DNA of 8,090 bases from Candidatus Aenigmatarchaeota archaeon (lineage in GTDB: Archaea > Aenigmatarchaeota > Aenigmatarchaeia > CG10238-14), in NCBI GenBank assembly GCA_030672375.1, contig DAOVGP010000030.1, positions 1-8,090 of the forward strand, in the 5' to 3' direction. This document shows positions 1-5,410 of this stretch, piece by piece. The position numbers and the translations under genes were made by a program. Position 1 is the stretch's first letter. Each line of letters opens with the position of its first letter. Below the pieces are notes generated by a model. The model was not told the DNA's origin, did not search any database, and was given only the letters and a program-made list of their open reading frames with translations.

Positions 1-146
1 GGGAGACTACTAACTTCACTCAGCCAATAGAATCAATGCAGGTAATGCACAAAAACATACAAGAAGCAAAGACAGGAGATGCTATAGGTCTCAAAGTCAA
101 GGATAAGGTTAGGGAAGGAGATTCTGTTTATAAAGTTTTAAAGTAA
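1..146 (+). CDS. Translation elongation factor-like protein (EF-Tu domain 2-like), C-terminal part
   Basis: This reading frame enters from the left edge (first full codon at 3) and ends at TAA 144-146, leaving 47 codons. The visible peptide includes QPIESMQVMHKNIQEA, then GDAIGLKV, and ends REGDSVYKVLK. This matches the end of the small archaeal proteins annotated as translation elongation factor-like. These consist of a single beta-barrel resembling domain 2 of EF-Tu, and a related domain sits at the C-terminus of U32 peptidases. The typical family pattern is F-x-Q-x-V/I-E-S-M-Q, a charged helix, G-x-x-V/I-G-L-K-V, then R-x-G-D-x-V-Y-K-V. Because the N-terminus lies outside the window, I cannot tell a stand-alone protein of about 90 residues from the tail of a longer U32-type protein. 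The biochemical role of the stand-alone form is not known to me. A T-rich stretch follows about 25 bases after the stop. Confidence 0.75.
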   Translation, partial: ETTNFTQPIESMQVMHKNIQEAKTGDAIGLKVKDKVREGDSVYKVLK

Positions 147-170
147 AAATTTGCTTTCCTAACCCAAAAC

Positions 171-182
171 TTTATCTTTTTT
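171..182 (+). terminator. T-rich archaeal-type terminator after the elongation factor-like gene
   Basis: The run TTTATCTTTTTT lies 24 bases past the stop codon of the elongation factor-like gene. Archaeal RNA polymerase commonly terminates at T-rich tracts without needing a hairpin, and I see no strong stem before this one. Its place between a gene end and the next promoter region supports the call. Confidence 0.45.
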
Positions 183-223
183 ACAGTCCTTTATTTAAAA
201 CATATTCAATACTATCAAAAAAC

Positions 224-231
224 TTATATAG
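224..231 (+). promoter_or_regulatory. TATA-like box, distal promoter of the nucleotidyltransferase pair
   Basis: TTATATAG, preceded by an A-rich stretch that could serve as a BRE, is a good archaeal TATA candidate. Transcription would start near 250-256 and give a leader of about 40 bases. GAGGG at 280-284 could then act as a ribosome-binding site eight bases before ATG 292. A second TATA-like box lies closer to the gene, so which one is used is unsettled. Confidence 0.4.
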
Positions 232-233
232 TA

Positions 234-246
234 AAGAGTTACTCTT
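234..246 (+). promoter_or_regulatory. 13-base palindrome, possible operator
   Basis: AAGAGT-T-ACTCTT is an inverted repeat with two perfect six-base arms around one central base. It starts two bases after the distal TATA-like box and lies before the proximal one. It is therefore placed where a bound repressor would block transcription of the MNT-HEPN pair. The arms are too close together to form a good RNA hairpin, which favours a protein-binding site over a terminator. The operator role is inferred from symmetry and position only. Confidence 0.35.
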
Positions 247-261
247 AAATAGTAGTAAAAT

Positions 262-271
262 TTATGTATAA
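262..271 (+). promoter_or_regulatory. TATA-like box, proximal (leaderless) promoter of the nucleotidyltransferase pair
   Basis: TTATGTATAA is centred about 25 bases before ATG 292, the spacing that places transcription start at or next to the start codon. This would give a leaderless mRNA, as seems likely for several other genes in the window. It competes with the distal TATA-like box at 224-231. Confidence 0.4.
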
Positions 272-291
272 TAGAAGATGAGGGCACTAAA

Positions 292-1140
292 ATGTCTTTT
301 GAAGAAGAACTATCGAAAGAATTGAAAAAACCACTTACTTTTGAGAAAAAAGACGTAAAACATGAAGAGATACCAAAAGGTGAAATTTACACCAAGATCA
401 TAAACTTTACGAACCAAATAAGAAAAACTTATGGAGATATAATAAAGTCAGTCTTAATATTTGGCTCAGCAGCGACAGGAGACTTGAAAAAAACTTCTGA
501 TGCTGATATATGGGTTATTCTCGACGATACTGCAACCAAGAGTTCAGAAGATTTAGAGAGAGTAAGGATGCGAATTCAACTTATCGCAACCCAACTTAAA
601 GATTTACATATACAAACTACAGGCTTAACAGAGTTTTGGGGGTGGATGAAAAAAGGTTCACCTGAACTATTCAATTTTCTCAGATTCAGTCTAGTTATCT
701 ATGATACTGGATTTGTTAAGCCAGTCCAGAGAATGCTTAAAGCAGGGCTATTGCCACCGAGTGAAGAGACCGTTGGAATAAAATCCAGATCTGCCGAGGC
801 TCATCTGAAGAAGGTAAAGTTGACTATAAAAGCACTCATATTCGATTTAAGGTATGCCGCTACAGATGCTTGTCAATCAGTGGTAATGTACTATTACAAG
901 ACAACACCAGATCAAAAACACATGGCTGAAGAATTGAAGAGACTAGTCAAAGAAAATAAACTCGAGAGAGAATACATCGATAAATTCATTGAATTGAATA
1001 AACTATGGAAGGATATTGATCATGGTGTCATAAAGGAAACCATGCCTGAACATTTAACTCAGGCTATGTCTCTTGCTACTGATATAATCGGGAGAATGAA
1101 GAAACTTCTTCCAAAAGATTTGGTAGATATATCATCGTGA
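292..1140 (+). CDS. MNT nucleotidyltransferase fused to a HEPN-like helical domain, first of a tandem pair
   Basis: This 282-residue protein has a minimal nucleotidyltransferase core at roughly residues 30-150. It shows the family signature G-S-x10-D-x-D as G58-S59 and D70/D72 (IFGSAATGDLKKTSDADIWV), the metal- and NTP-binding site of the polymerase-beta-like fold. The usual third carboxylate is not obvious: the strand after the helix reads DLHIQ (104-108), so D104 is the only nearby candidate. A block LTEFW (112-116), then a Y-D-x-G-F segment at 137-141, is shared with the next gene. Residues about 165-275 are helical and resemble a HEPN domain, but where HEPN proteins have R-x4-H this one reads WKDIDH (239-244). 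The histidine is kept and the arginine replaced, so RNase activity looks lost. ATG 292 has GAGGG eight bases upstream and also fits a leaderless start. Transfer of a nucleotide to a protein or RNA is the likely activity; the target is unknown. Confidence 0.75.
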   Translation: MSFEEELSKELKKPLTFEKKDVKHEEIPKGEIYTKIINFTNQIRKTYGDIIKSVLIFGSAATGDLKKTSDADIWVILDDTATKSSEDLERVRMRIQLIATQLKDLHIQTTGLTEFWGWMKKGSPELFNFLRFSLVIYDTGFVKPVQRMLKAGLLPPSEETVGIKSRSAEAHLKKVKLTIKALIFDLRYAATDACQSVVMYYYKTTPDQKHMAEELKRLVKENKLEREYIDKFIELNKLWKDIDHGVIKETMPEHLTQAMSLATDIIGRMKKLLPKDLVDISS

Positions 1141-1144
1141 TTTA

Positions 1145-2263
1145 ATGAAAAAAAAGAAAGAAAAAAAACCAAAAACTAAGGCTCAGATAGAAAAAGATGT
1201 GAATGAATTAAAGGATAAAATTCTAGAGAAGTATGGTGATATAGTCAAATGTGTCATCATGATGGGCTCTGTTGCAAGAGGTGAATTCAAGTCAAAATCT
1301 GATGTTGATGTTTTCATCGTCGTTGACGATACTACAAAACCCATAACTCGACGAGAAAAGAGAAAGATTGATGATAAACTTGAGAAGATGGCAGCTGATA
1401 TTTCACCTGATTTATCAATTCAGCCATCCTATACCCTGACAGAATTCTGGGATTATGCCAGAGTATGTCATCCTATCATTTACAACTTCATCAAAGAAGG
1501 AAAAGCAGTTTATGATGTAGGTTTCTTCATGCCCATCAAGAAATTGTTGAAGATGGGAAAAATACCTGCCACAAGGGAAGCAATAGAAAGTTATATGGAA
1601 GGCGCTCCTAAGAAGTTGATGAGAGCTAAGACAGTCAAACTGTTGATGCTCGCTGAAGATTGTTATTATTCAATGCTAAACACATCTCAAGCTGTTCTGA
1701 TGTTCATGGGATTAGAACCCCCAGTTCCAAGCAAAGCTTATGCTGAAGTGAAGAAATATCTTGTCGATCCTGGGATTCTTGAGCAAAAATATGTAGATTG
1801 GTTGAAAGAAATCATAGCAATAAGAAAGAAGATCGAACACAAGGAATTGATGGATGTTACTGGAGCTTATGTTGATGAATGGATAGATAAAGCAGATAAG
1901 TTCATTGAAAAAATGTTTCAGTTGCTTTCAGTATTGGAATTCAGGAAAAAAGAGAAAATATTAGAGAGGACCCATGAAGTCATGTACAAGGCTGCGATTG
2001 CTGCATTAAAGACTCTGAAGAAATTACCGAAAGAGAATGACGATATTCCAAAAGTATTCAAGGCAGAATTTATCGATAAGAAACTCGTTGAAGGATATTA
2101 TTGGGATGTATGGAAAAGAATAGAAGAAATGAAGGGTTTGGCTGAAAAGAAAGCTTTGGACAAGGTTTCTGACAAGGATGTTTACAAAATGAGGGAATAC
2201 GTCAGGAATTTAATAAGGGATTTGGCAAAAATTTTAAAAAAGAAAGAAAAGAAAAAGAAATAA
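1145..2263 (+). CDS. MNT nucleotidyltransferase fused to HEPN domain(s), second of a tandem pair
   Basis: This 372-residue paralogue of the preceding protein starts four bases after the latter's stop, so the two are almost surely cotranscribed. GTGAT at 1137-1141 may serve as a partial ribosome-binding site. The N-terminus is very lysine-rich. The MNT core spans about 15-135 with G41-S42 and D53/D55 in the G-S-x10-D-x-D pattern. The block TLTEFW (97-102) and the Y-D-x-G-F-F segment at 123-128 match the first protein. Residues about 155-262 form a helical HEPN-like domain with RKKIEH (227-232), an intact R-x4-H motif typical of HEPN RNases. Unlike the first protein it has about 105 further residues (265-365) that resemble another HEPN copy without the R and H, then a K-rich tail. 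Split MNT/HEPN pairs are established toxin-antitoxin modules. A similar enzyme-plus-RNase role here is an inference, and a pure nucleotidyltransferase with an inactive helical partner domain is also possible. Confidence 0.75.
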   Translation: MKKKKEKKPKTKAQIEKDVNELKDKILEKYGDIVKCVIMMGSVARGEFKSKSDVDVFIVVDDTTKPITRREKRKIDDKLEKMAADISPDLSIQPSYTLTEFWDYARVCHPIIYNFIKEGKAVYDVGFFMPIKKLLKMGKIPATREAIESYMEGAPKKLMRAKTVKLLMLAEDCYYSMLNTSQAVLMFMGLEPPVPSKAYAEVKKYLVDPGILEQKYVDWLKEIIAIRKKIEHKELMDVTGAYVDEWIDKADKFIEKMFQLLSVLEFRKKEKILERTHEVMYKAAIAALKTLKKLPKENDDIPKVFKAEFIDKKLVEGYYWDVWKRIEEMKGLAEKKALDKVSDKDVYKMREYVRNLIRDLAKILKKKEKKKK

Positions 2264-2272
2264 CTTTTTAAG
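2264..2272 (+). promoter_or_regulatory. TATA-like box before the 99-residue gene
   Basis: CTTTTTAAG begins directly after the stop of the second MNT-HEPN gene and is centred about 27 bases before ATG 2295, so it could drive a leaderless transcript. The same T-rich run could instead help end the upstream transcript. AAGGAG at 2276-2281 offers a ribosome-binding site if the gene is read through from upstream. Confidence 0.35.
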
Positions 2273-2294
2273 TTTAAGGAGTTTGAATATTTCT

Positions 2295-2594
2295 ATGACA
2301 ATTCAAGTTGTAGATGAACGTGTTGTTCGAGAATACTTAATGGGGTGTGATCTGAATATACTGAGAAATTATTTTTTAGTGTTGGGTGAATCTACAGGAT
2401 ATAAAGATTCTGGTCCTTATGTTTACAAAGCATGCCCGGACATTAATCCCAACTCTCCGATAATTACATTGTTGTCCCAGAGTGAAAAACAAGAAGAAAC
2501 TTGGGGTAATTTAATGAAAATTGCTGAAGAGGTGGGTTCTCAAAGAGGTCTACCTTTGAAATCATTCTTCCCTCATTTTTATTCAGACGAGTGA
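2295..2594 (+). CDS. Small hypothetical protein downstream of the MNT-HEPN pair
   Basis: I do not recognise this 99-residue protein. It begins MTIQVVDERVVREYLMG and ends SFFPHFYSDE. It has no signal peptide or membrane segment, contains two cysteines (one in MGCDLN, one in KACPDI), and appears to be a small mixed alpha/beta soluble protein. A TTG at 2283 in the same frame could add four residues. I prefer ATG 2295 because the TATA-like box is correctly spaced for it, whereas AAGGAG (2276-2281) lies only one base before the TTG. AAGGAG is 13 bases before the ATG, longer than usual. The gene follows the MNT-HEPN pair by 31 bases on the same strand, so it may be a third member of that operon or have its own promoter. 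Its end is four bases from the end of a convergent gene. Confidence 0.55.
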   Translation: MTIQVVDERVVREYLMGCDLNILRNYFLVLGESTGYKDSGPYVYKACPDINPNSPIITLLSQSEKQEETWGNLMKIAEEVGSQRGLPLKSFFPHFYSDE

Positions 2595-2598
2595 TTAT

Positions 2599-3372
2599 TC
2601 AAACATATAATCTTTTCATGACTTCATTTAGAGAGATAACCCTGGTATCTGGAAAATATCTGTCTGTTGAATATTTGCTTCCTGTATATATCCTTTTAGG
2701 TTTTAAGGTCTTTGAATTTTTCTTTGGTGCATTCAGAATAAGATCATAAATTGCCCAAATTTGTTCTTCTGAATTGACAATCTTTTTTATCTCTTTAATT
2801 GAATATTCTAAACAACGCTTGTTATAGTTACCACCAACAAAAATTACCTTGTCATTAAACTCTTCTAATTCTGAAGAATCTAGTGGAATACCCTCATCAT
2901 ATAAAGTAAAAATTACCTTGTCAATTAATCCAAGCTCTAAAAGAAGACTTGTAGCAGCAGCATAATGATGCAATGTTTCTAGTATAACCAATCCTACTCT
3001 ATCATGTGGGGGGGTTTTTCCAAGAAGAGTAAAAAGTTTATTCGTATATTCATCTACTTCTTTCCTGATTAGAGGTGTTTTCACACGGTCCATGTGAGTT
3101 AATAACAAATAAAGAGGATGACCGAGTATAATTACAATATCTGCTTCTATGGGTCTTTTATTTTCTTTGACATGTTCTTGGCACACTCTTAATAATTCAG
3201 TGGCTTCTTCTGTTTCATACTTTGGTATGGGGTTTAAAAACCGGTTTTTACTTATTAAATTCTCTTCAATGTGTCCATTCCATTCAGCAAAACGTTCATT
3301 TAATACAATATCACTACTACTGTTATTTGCTGGGAATCTGTCCTTTAACTTGGGGTCATAATGTAGTGTCAT
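2599..3372 (-). CDS. Hypothetical alpha/beta protein, 257 residues
   Basis: I do not recognise the family. The sequence suggests a soluble alpha/beta (Rossmann-like) fold from about residue 75. Hydrophobic strands are ADIVIILGHP (77-86), VGLVILET (126-133), DKVIFTLYDEG (151-161) and DKVIFVGGNYNKRC (174-187), separated by helices. Residues likely to matter, judging by their place at strand ends, are G84-H85-P86, E132, H135-H136, D159-E160-G161 and G180-G181-N182 with C187. The first 50 residues are polar and probably a separate small segment; residues 215-257 are basic. The strand order and the cysteine after GGNYNKR loosely recall isochorismatase-like hydrolases, but the aspartate and lysine expected of that triad are not evident, so I do not assign it. 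There is no signal peptide. It is divergent from L35Ae with a TATA-like CTTTTAAT (minus strand, 3390-3397) about 21 bases upstream. A run of seven G on the plus strand (3008-3014) lies inside the gene. Confidence 0.65.
   Translation of the reverse strand: MTLHYDPKLKDRFPANNSSSDIVLNERFAEWNGHIEENLISKNRFLNPIPKYETEEATELLRVCQEHVKENKRPIEADIVIILGHPLYLLLTHMDRVKTPLIRKEVDEYTNKLFTLLGKTPPHDRVGLVILETLHHYAAATSLLLELGLIDKVIFTLYDEGIPLDSSELEEFNDKVIFVGGNYNKRCLEYSIKEIKKIVNSEEQIWAIYDLILNAPKKNSKTLKPKRIYTGSKYSTDRYFPDTRVISLNEVMKRLYV
3235..3250. repeat. Perfect 16-base palindrome inside a coding region
   Basis: TAAAAACCGGTTTTTA reads the same on both strands. It lies within the minus-strand hypothetical gene, where its central 15 bases encode K-N-R-F-L (residues 42-46). 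The codons fit the protein, so the symmetry may be accidental. No second copy was noticed in the window. Confidence 0.4.
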
Positions 3373-3442
3373 TAGTCTATTAGAACAAAATTAAAAGTAT
3401 TAAAACTTATCATCCACTAAAATTAAAGATATAATTGAATTG
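3373..3442. promoter_or_regulatory. Divergent promoter region between the 257-residue gene and L35Ae
   Basis: This 70-base AT-rich gap serves two genes that point away from each other. For the minus-strand gene, CTTTTAAT (3390-3397) and TTTTAATA (3399-3406, minus-strand reading) lie about 21 and 30 bases before its ATG. For L35Ae, TATTAAAA (3399-3406) would start transcription near 3430, and ATTAAAGA (3422-3429) sits about 25 bases before the ATG at 3449. The nearly symmetrical TATTAAAA could work in either direction. No Shine-Dalgarno sequence is seen for either gene. Confidence 0.4.
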
Positions 3443-3706
3443 ATGAGCATGCAAGGCATAATCTTGGGTTATCGAAGGGGAAGACACACACAGAACGTTA
3501 ACCAGATGTTGGTTGAATTAGAGAATGTGAACTCTAAAGAAAAAGCAAAAGAATTCCTAGGAAAAAAACTTATCTGGGAGTCACCAGGAGGTAAACAGAT
3601 AAAAGGAGAGATCATAGCTTTACATGGAAATAAAGGCGTTGTCAGGGCAAAATTCGAGAAAAACTTACCAGGACAAGCTATAACAACGAAAGTTCAATTG
3701 ATCTAA
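3443..3706 (+). CDS. rpl35ae: Large-subunit ribosomal protein L35Ae
   Basis: This basic protein of about 87 residues is the archaeal/eukaryotic ribosomal protein L35Ae (eL33), a beta-barrel component of the 50S subunit absent from bacteria. Diagnostic blocks are GIILGYRRGRHTQN near the start, the central LIWESPGGKQIKGEI, HGNKGVVRAKFEKNLPGQA, and a short terminal strand KVQLI. All match the family in order and spacing, and the length is normal. The start is uncertain: ATG 3443 (MSMQGII) and ATG 3449 (MQGII) both agree with the family, and a TTG at 3440 is also in frame. I chose 3443 as the first ATG. There is no ribosome-binding site, so the mRNA is probably leaderless or nearly so. The last four bases overlap the end of the convergent helical-protein gene. 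L35Ae is not universal among archaea, so its presence gives some lineage information. Confidence 0.92.
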   Translation: MSMQGIILGYRRGRHTQNVNQMLVELENVNSKEKAKEFLGKKLIWESPGGKQIKGEIIALHGNKGVVRAKFEKNLPGQAITTKVQLI

Positions 3707-4170
3707 CCATGATACATTAATGTAAGTTGATTCTTCCTAATTTCTGCGCTTTTCCACTTTTTCTCGAGCAATTCACAAATTTCAACAAAATTTGTCTTCA
3801 ATTTCTTAATCCATTTATTGTGAGTATCTTTTATGAAAGAAATCATCTGATTGTCCTTGGCGATTACAATTTTTTCTGCTCCCCAGGAAATGGACATCAA
3901 TTGTTTGAATATCTCAAACGCTTCATCCTTCTTTTCTTCTAACATCTTTGCCTCATACAAGGAAGAAAGATTGCTTGAAGTTCGAACGAATACGATTGAT
4001 TCGAGTATTCTGGCTCTGTCCAAAAGTTCATCCTTCATTTTATTGACAATATCGCAAAGAATGAAGTCAGGATCTTCTAACTTAACACCAAATTCTTTTC
4101 TTAATTCCTTTAACTTCGGAAGATTGTGTTTCTTCCTCAACTTCTCATATTTACTCTCCACTTCCTTCAT
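3703..4170 (-). CDS. Conserved-looking helical hypothetical protein between L35Ae and trm1
   Basis: This 155-residue protein is predicted to be nearly all helical and strongly charged. The N-terminus (KYEKLRKKHNLPKLKELRKEF, within residues 7-27) reads as two short helices. It is followed by LEDPDFILCDIVNKM (31-45), a long helix ending in an R-x-S-S-N-L-S-S-L-Y-E segment near residues 63-73, and a C-terminal helical half rich in lysine. The pattern N-L-P-x-L-x-E-L-x-x-E-F-G followed by a D-P-D helix feels like a family seen across small-genome archaea, but I cannot name it and know of no function. There is no signal peptide, membrane segment or zinc motif. The ATG at 4168-4170 has a TATA-like TTTAATTA on its strand (4195-4202) centred about 28 bases upstream, consistent with a leaderless start. 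It is divergent from trm1 and overlaps the L35Ae end by four bases. Confidence 0.65.
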   Translation of the reverse strand: MKEVESKYEKLRKKHNLPKLKELRKEFGVKLEDPDFILCDIVNKMKDELLDRARILESIVFVRTSSNLSSLYEAKMLEEKKDEAFEIFKQLMSISWGAEKIVIAKDNQMISFIKDTHNKWIKKLKTNFVEICELLEKKWKSAEIRKNQLTLMYHG

Positions 4171-4208
4171 GGGTTAAATATTAAACGGTCATCTAATTAA
4201 ATCTTATT
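4171..4208. promoter_or_regulatory. 38-base divergent promoter region for trm1 and the helical protein
   Basis: For trm1, TTAAATATTAAA (4174-4185) is centred about 29 bases before GTG 4209. For the minus-strand gene, TTTAATTA (minus strand, 4195-4202) is centred about 28 bases before its ATG. Both fit leaderless transcription. Each box lies next to the other gene's start site, so the two transcription complexes would probably compete. No ribosome-binding site is present for either gene. Confidence 0.5.
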
Positions 4209-5339
4209 GTGTCTAAAAAAACTGGTACATCAAAAATAATCAAAGAGGGTTTAACCAAATTAAAAATTCCTAAGGATTATTTGAGTAAAAAACACTTCTT
4301 CAATCCAAAGGTTGAATTATCAAGGGATTTAACAGTTCTAGTGTTGAATTCTCTGGGCCCAAAAGATTGGGTAATTTGTGACGCTTTATCAGGGATTGGA
4401 GCAAGAGGTTTAAGGGTTGCAAAAGAATGTGACGTCAAAAGAGTCTGGTTGAACGATATGAGTGAATACAACATTCCATATATGAAAAAGAATGCTCGTT
4501 TAAATCGGGTAAAAAGTAAAATTAAAATCACTAATCAAGATGCCAATCAATTGCTTTCAGAACAAATAAGGACTTTTGATTACATAGATATAGATCCTTG
4601 GGGTAGTCCTACTTATTTTTTCGATTCTTGTGCTAGGTCAATAAAGAGAAAAGGTTTCCTAGGATTTTCTGCTACCGATACTGCTGCTCTATGCGGAACT
4701 AGTTCTATAACATGTTTGAGAAGATATGGTATCCAAAGCTATAAGACAGATTTCTTCAAAGAACTCGGTGTAAGGATACTGATTACGAGTGCAGCGTTGT
4801 CATTCTCAAAATGGTTTTTTTCTCTTAAACCTTTGTTGTCTTATACTTCAAAACATTATTTCAGAGTTTTCGCTGAAGTTAAAAAAGGAAGGAGTATAGC
4901 TAGCAAAACAGTCAAAAAAAATCTAGGCTATGTTAATTACTGTCCAAAATGCCTATGGAGAAAAATGGATAAAAGACCGATAACAAAATGTGAATTCTGC
5001 GGTAGCGAGACAAAGATTATAGGAAAAATTTGGATAGGTAAGATACAAGACGTGAAATTCATTAAGAAATGCATAAAGCAACTATCCAAAATCGATTGGT
5101 TAAAAAATAAATATAAGGTAAGAAAATTACTACTTTCATTGGTGAATGAATCTATACCCCTTTATTACGATGTACATAAAATCTGTAAAAAACACAGCTT
5201 GAAAATACCGAAATTCATGATATTACAAGATAAACTCAAAAAGAAAAACTATTCAGCAGAAAGAACGCATTTTTGTAAAACAGGAATAAAAACTAACGCA
5301 GAACTAGAGGAATTCATTAAGATAATTTCCAAAAGTTAA
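4209..5339 (+). CDS. trm1: tRNA (guanine(26)-N2)-dimethyltransferase Trm1
   Basis: Trm1 transfers methyl groups from S-adenosylmethionine to N2 of guanine 26 in tRNA, giving N2,N2-dimethylguanosine. At 376 residues it has the normal archaeal length. The SAM-binding Rossmann domain shows DALSGIGARGLR (58-69), the acidic strand end LND (81-83) and D111. The catalytic motif IDIDPWGSP (126-134) is followed by FSATDTAALCGT (153-164), typical of the family. A zinc-binding motif of four cysteines, C245-x2-C248 and C261-x2-C264, lies in the C-terminal domain. The conserved end SAERTHFCKTGIKTNA (349-364) is also present. The start is GTG at 4209, giving MSKKTGTSKIIKEG, which fits the family's N-terminus. 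No upstream ribosome-binding site is seen, but a TATA-like box sits 29 bases ahead, so a leaderless mRNA is likely. I see no missing key residue. Confidence 0.95.
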   Translation: MSKKTGTSKIIKEGLTKLKIPKDYLSKKHFFNPKVELSRDLTVLVLNSLGPKDWVICDALSGIGARGLRVAKECDVKRVWLNDMSEYNIPYMKKNARLNRVKSKIKITNQDANQLLSEQIRTFDYIDIDPWGSPTYFFDSCARSIKRKGFLGFSATDTAALCGTSSITCLRRYGIQSYKTDFFKELGVRILITSAALSFSKWFFSLKPLLSYTSKHYFRVFAEVKKGRSIASKTVKKNLGYVNYCPKCLWRKMDKRPITKCEFCGSETKIIGKIWIGKIQDVKFIKKCIKQLSKIDWLKNKYKVRKLLLSLVNESIPLYYDVHKICKKHSLKIPKFMILQDKLKKKNYSAERTHFCKTGIKTNAELEEFIKIISKS

Positions 5340-5350
5340 TTTTATTCTTT
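5340..5350 (+). terminator. T-rich tract after trm1
   Basis: TTTTATTCTTT starts directly after the trm1 stop codon and resembles the T-rich terminators used by archaeal RNA polymerase. No hairpin precedes it. Confidence 0.35.
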
Positions 5351-5371
5351 ACATTGTTAATTTAGTGAAAA

Positions 5372-5381
5372 TTTAATTTAA
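5372..5381 (+). promoter_or_regulatory. TATA-like box of the secreted protein gene
   Basis: TTTAATTTAA, preceded by GAAAA, is centred about 34 bases before ATG 5411. Transcription would start close to 5402, leaving a very short leader that contains GGGAAG (5402-5407). The latter is a weak ribosome-binding candidate at best. Confidence 0.4.
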
Positions 5382-5410
5382 ACCAAGTTCAAATTCTTAT
5401 TGGGAAGTAC

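Noticed and set aside
3008..3014. Run of seven G as a frameshift or phase-variation site
   Set aside because: The frame continues intact through it (T-P-P-H on the minus strand) and a seven-base run alone is weak evidence for variation.
3149..3361. Open frame on the plus strand inside the 257-residue minus-strand gene
   Set aside because: Composition is typical of an antisense shadow (serine/phenylalanine/leucine-rich), no promoter is placed for it, and the minus-strand frame is longer and better structured.
2599..3372. Isochorismatase-like hydrolase
   Set aside because: Only the late strand with GGNYNKRC recalls that family; the other two members of the catalytic triad cannot be placed.
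3727..4177. Two overlapping plus-strand open frames opposite the helical protein gene
   Set aside because: Both are rich in S, F, I and N as expected from the reverse of a lysine/glutamate-rich gene, and they clash with its well-placed promoter.
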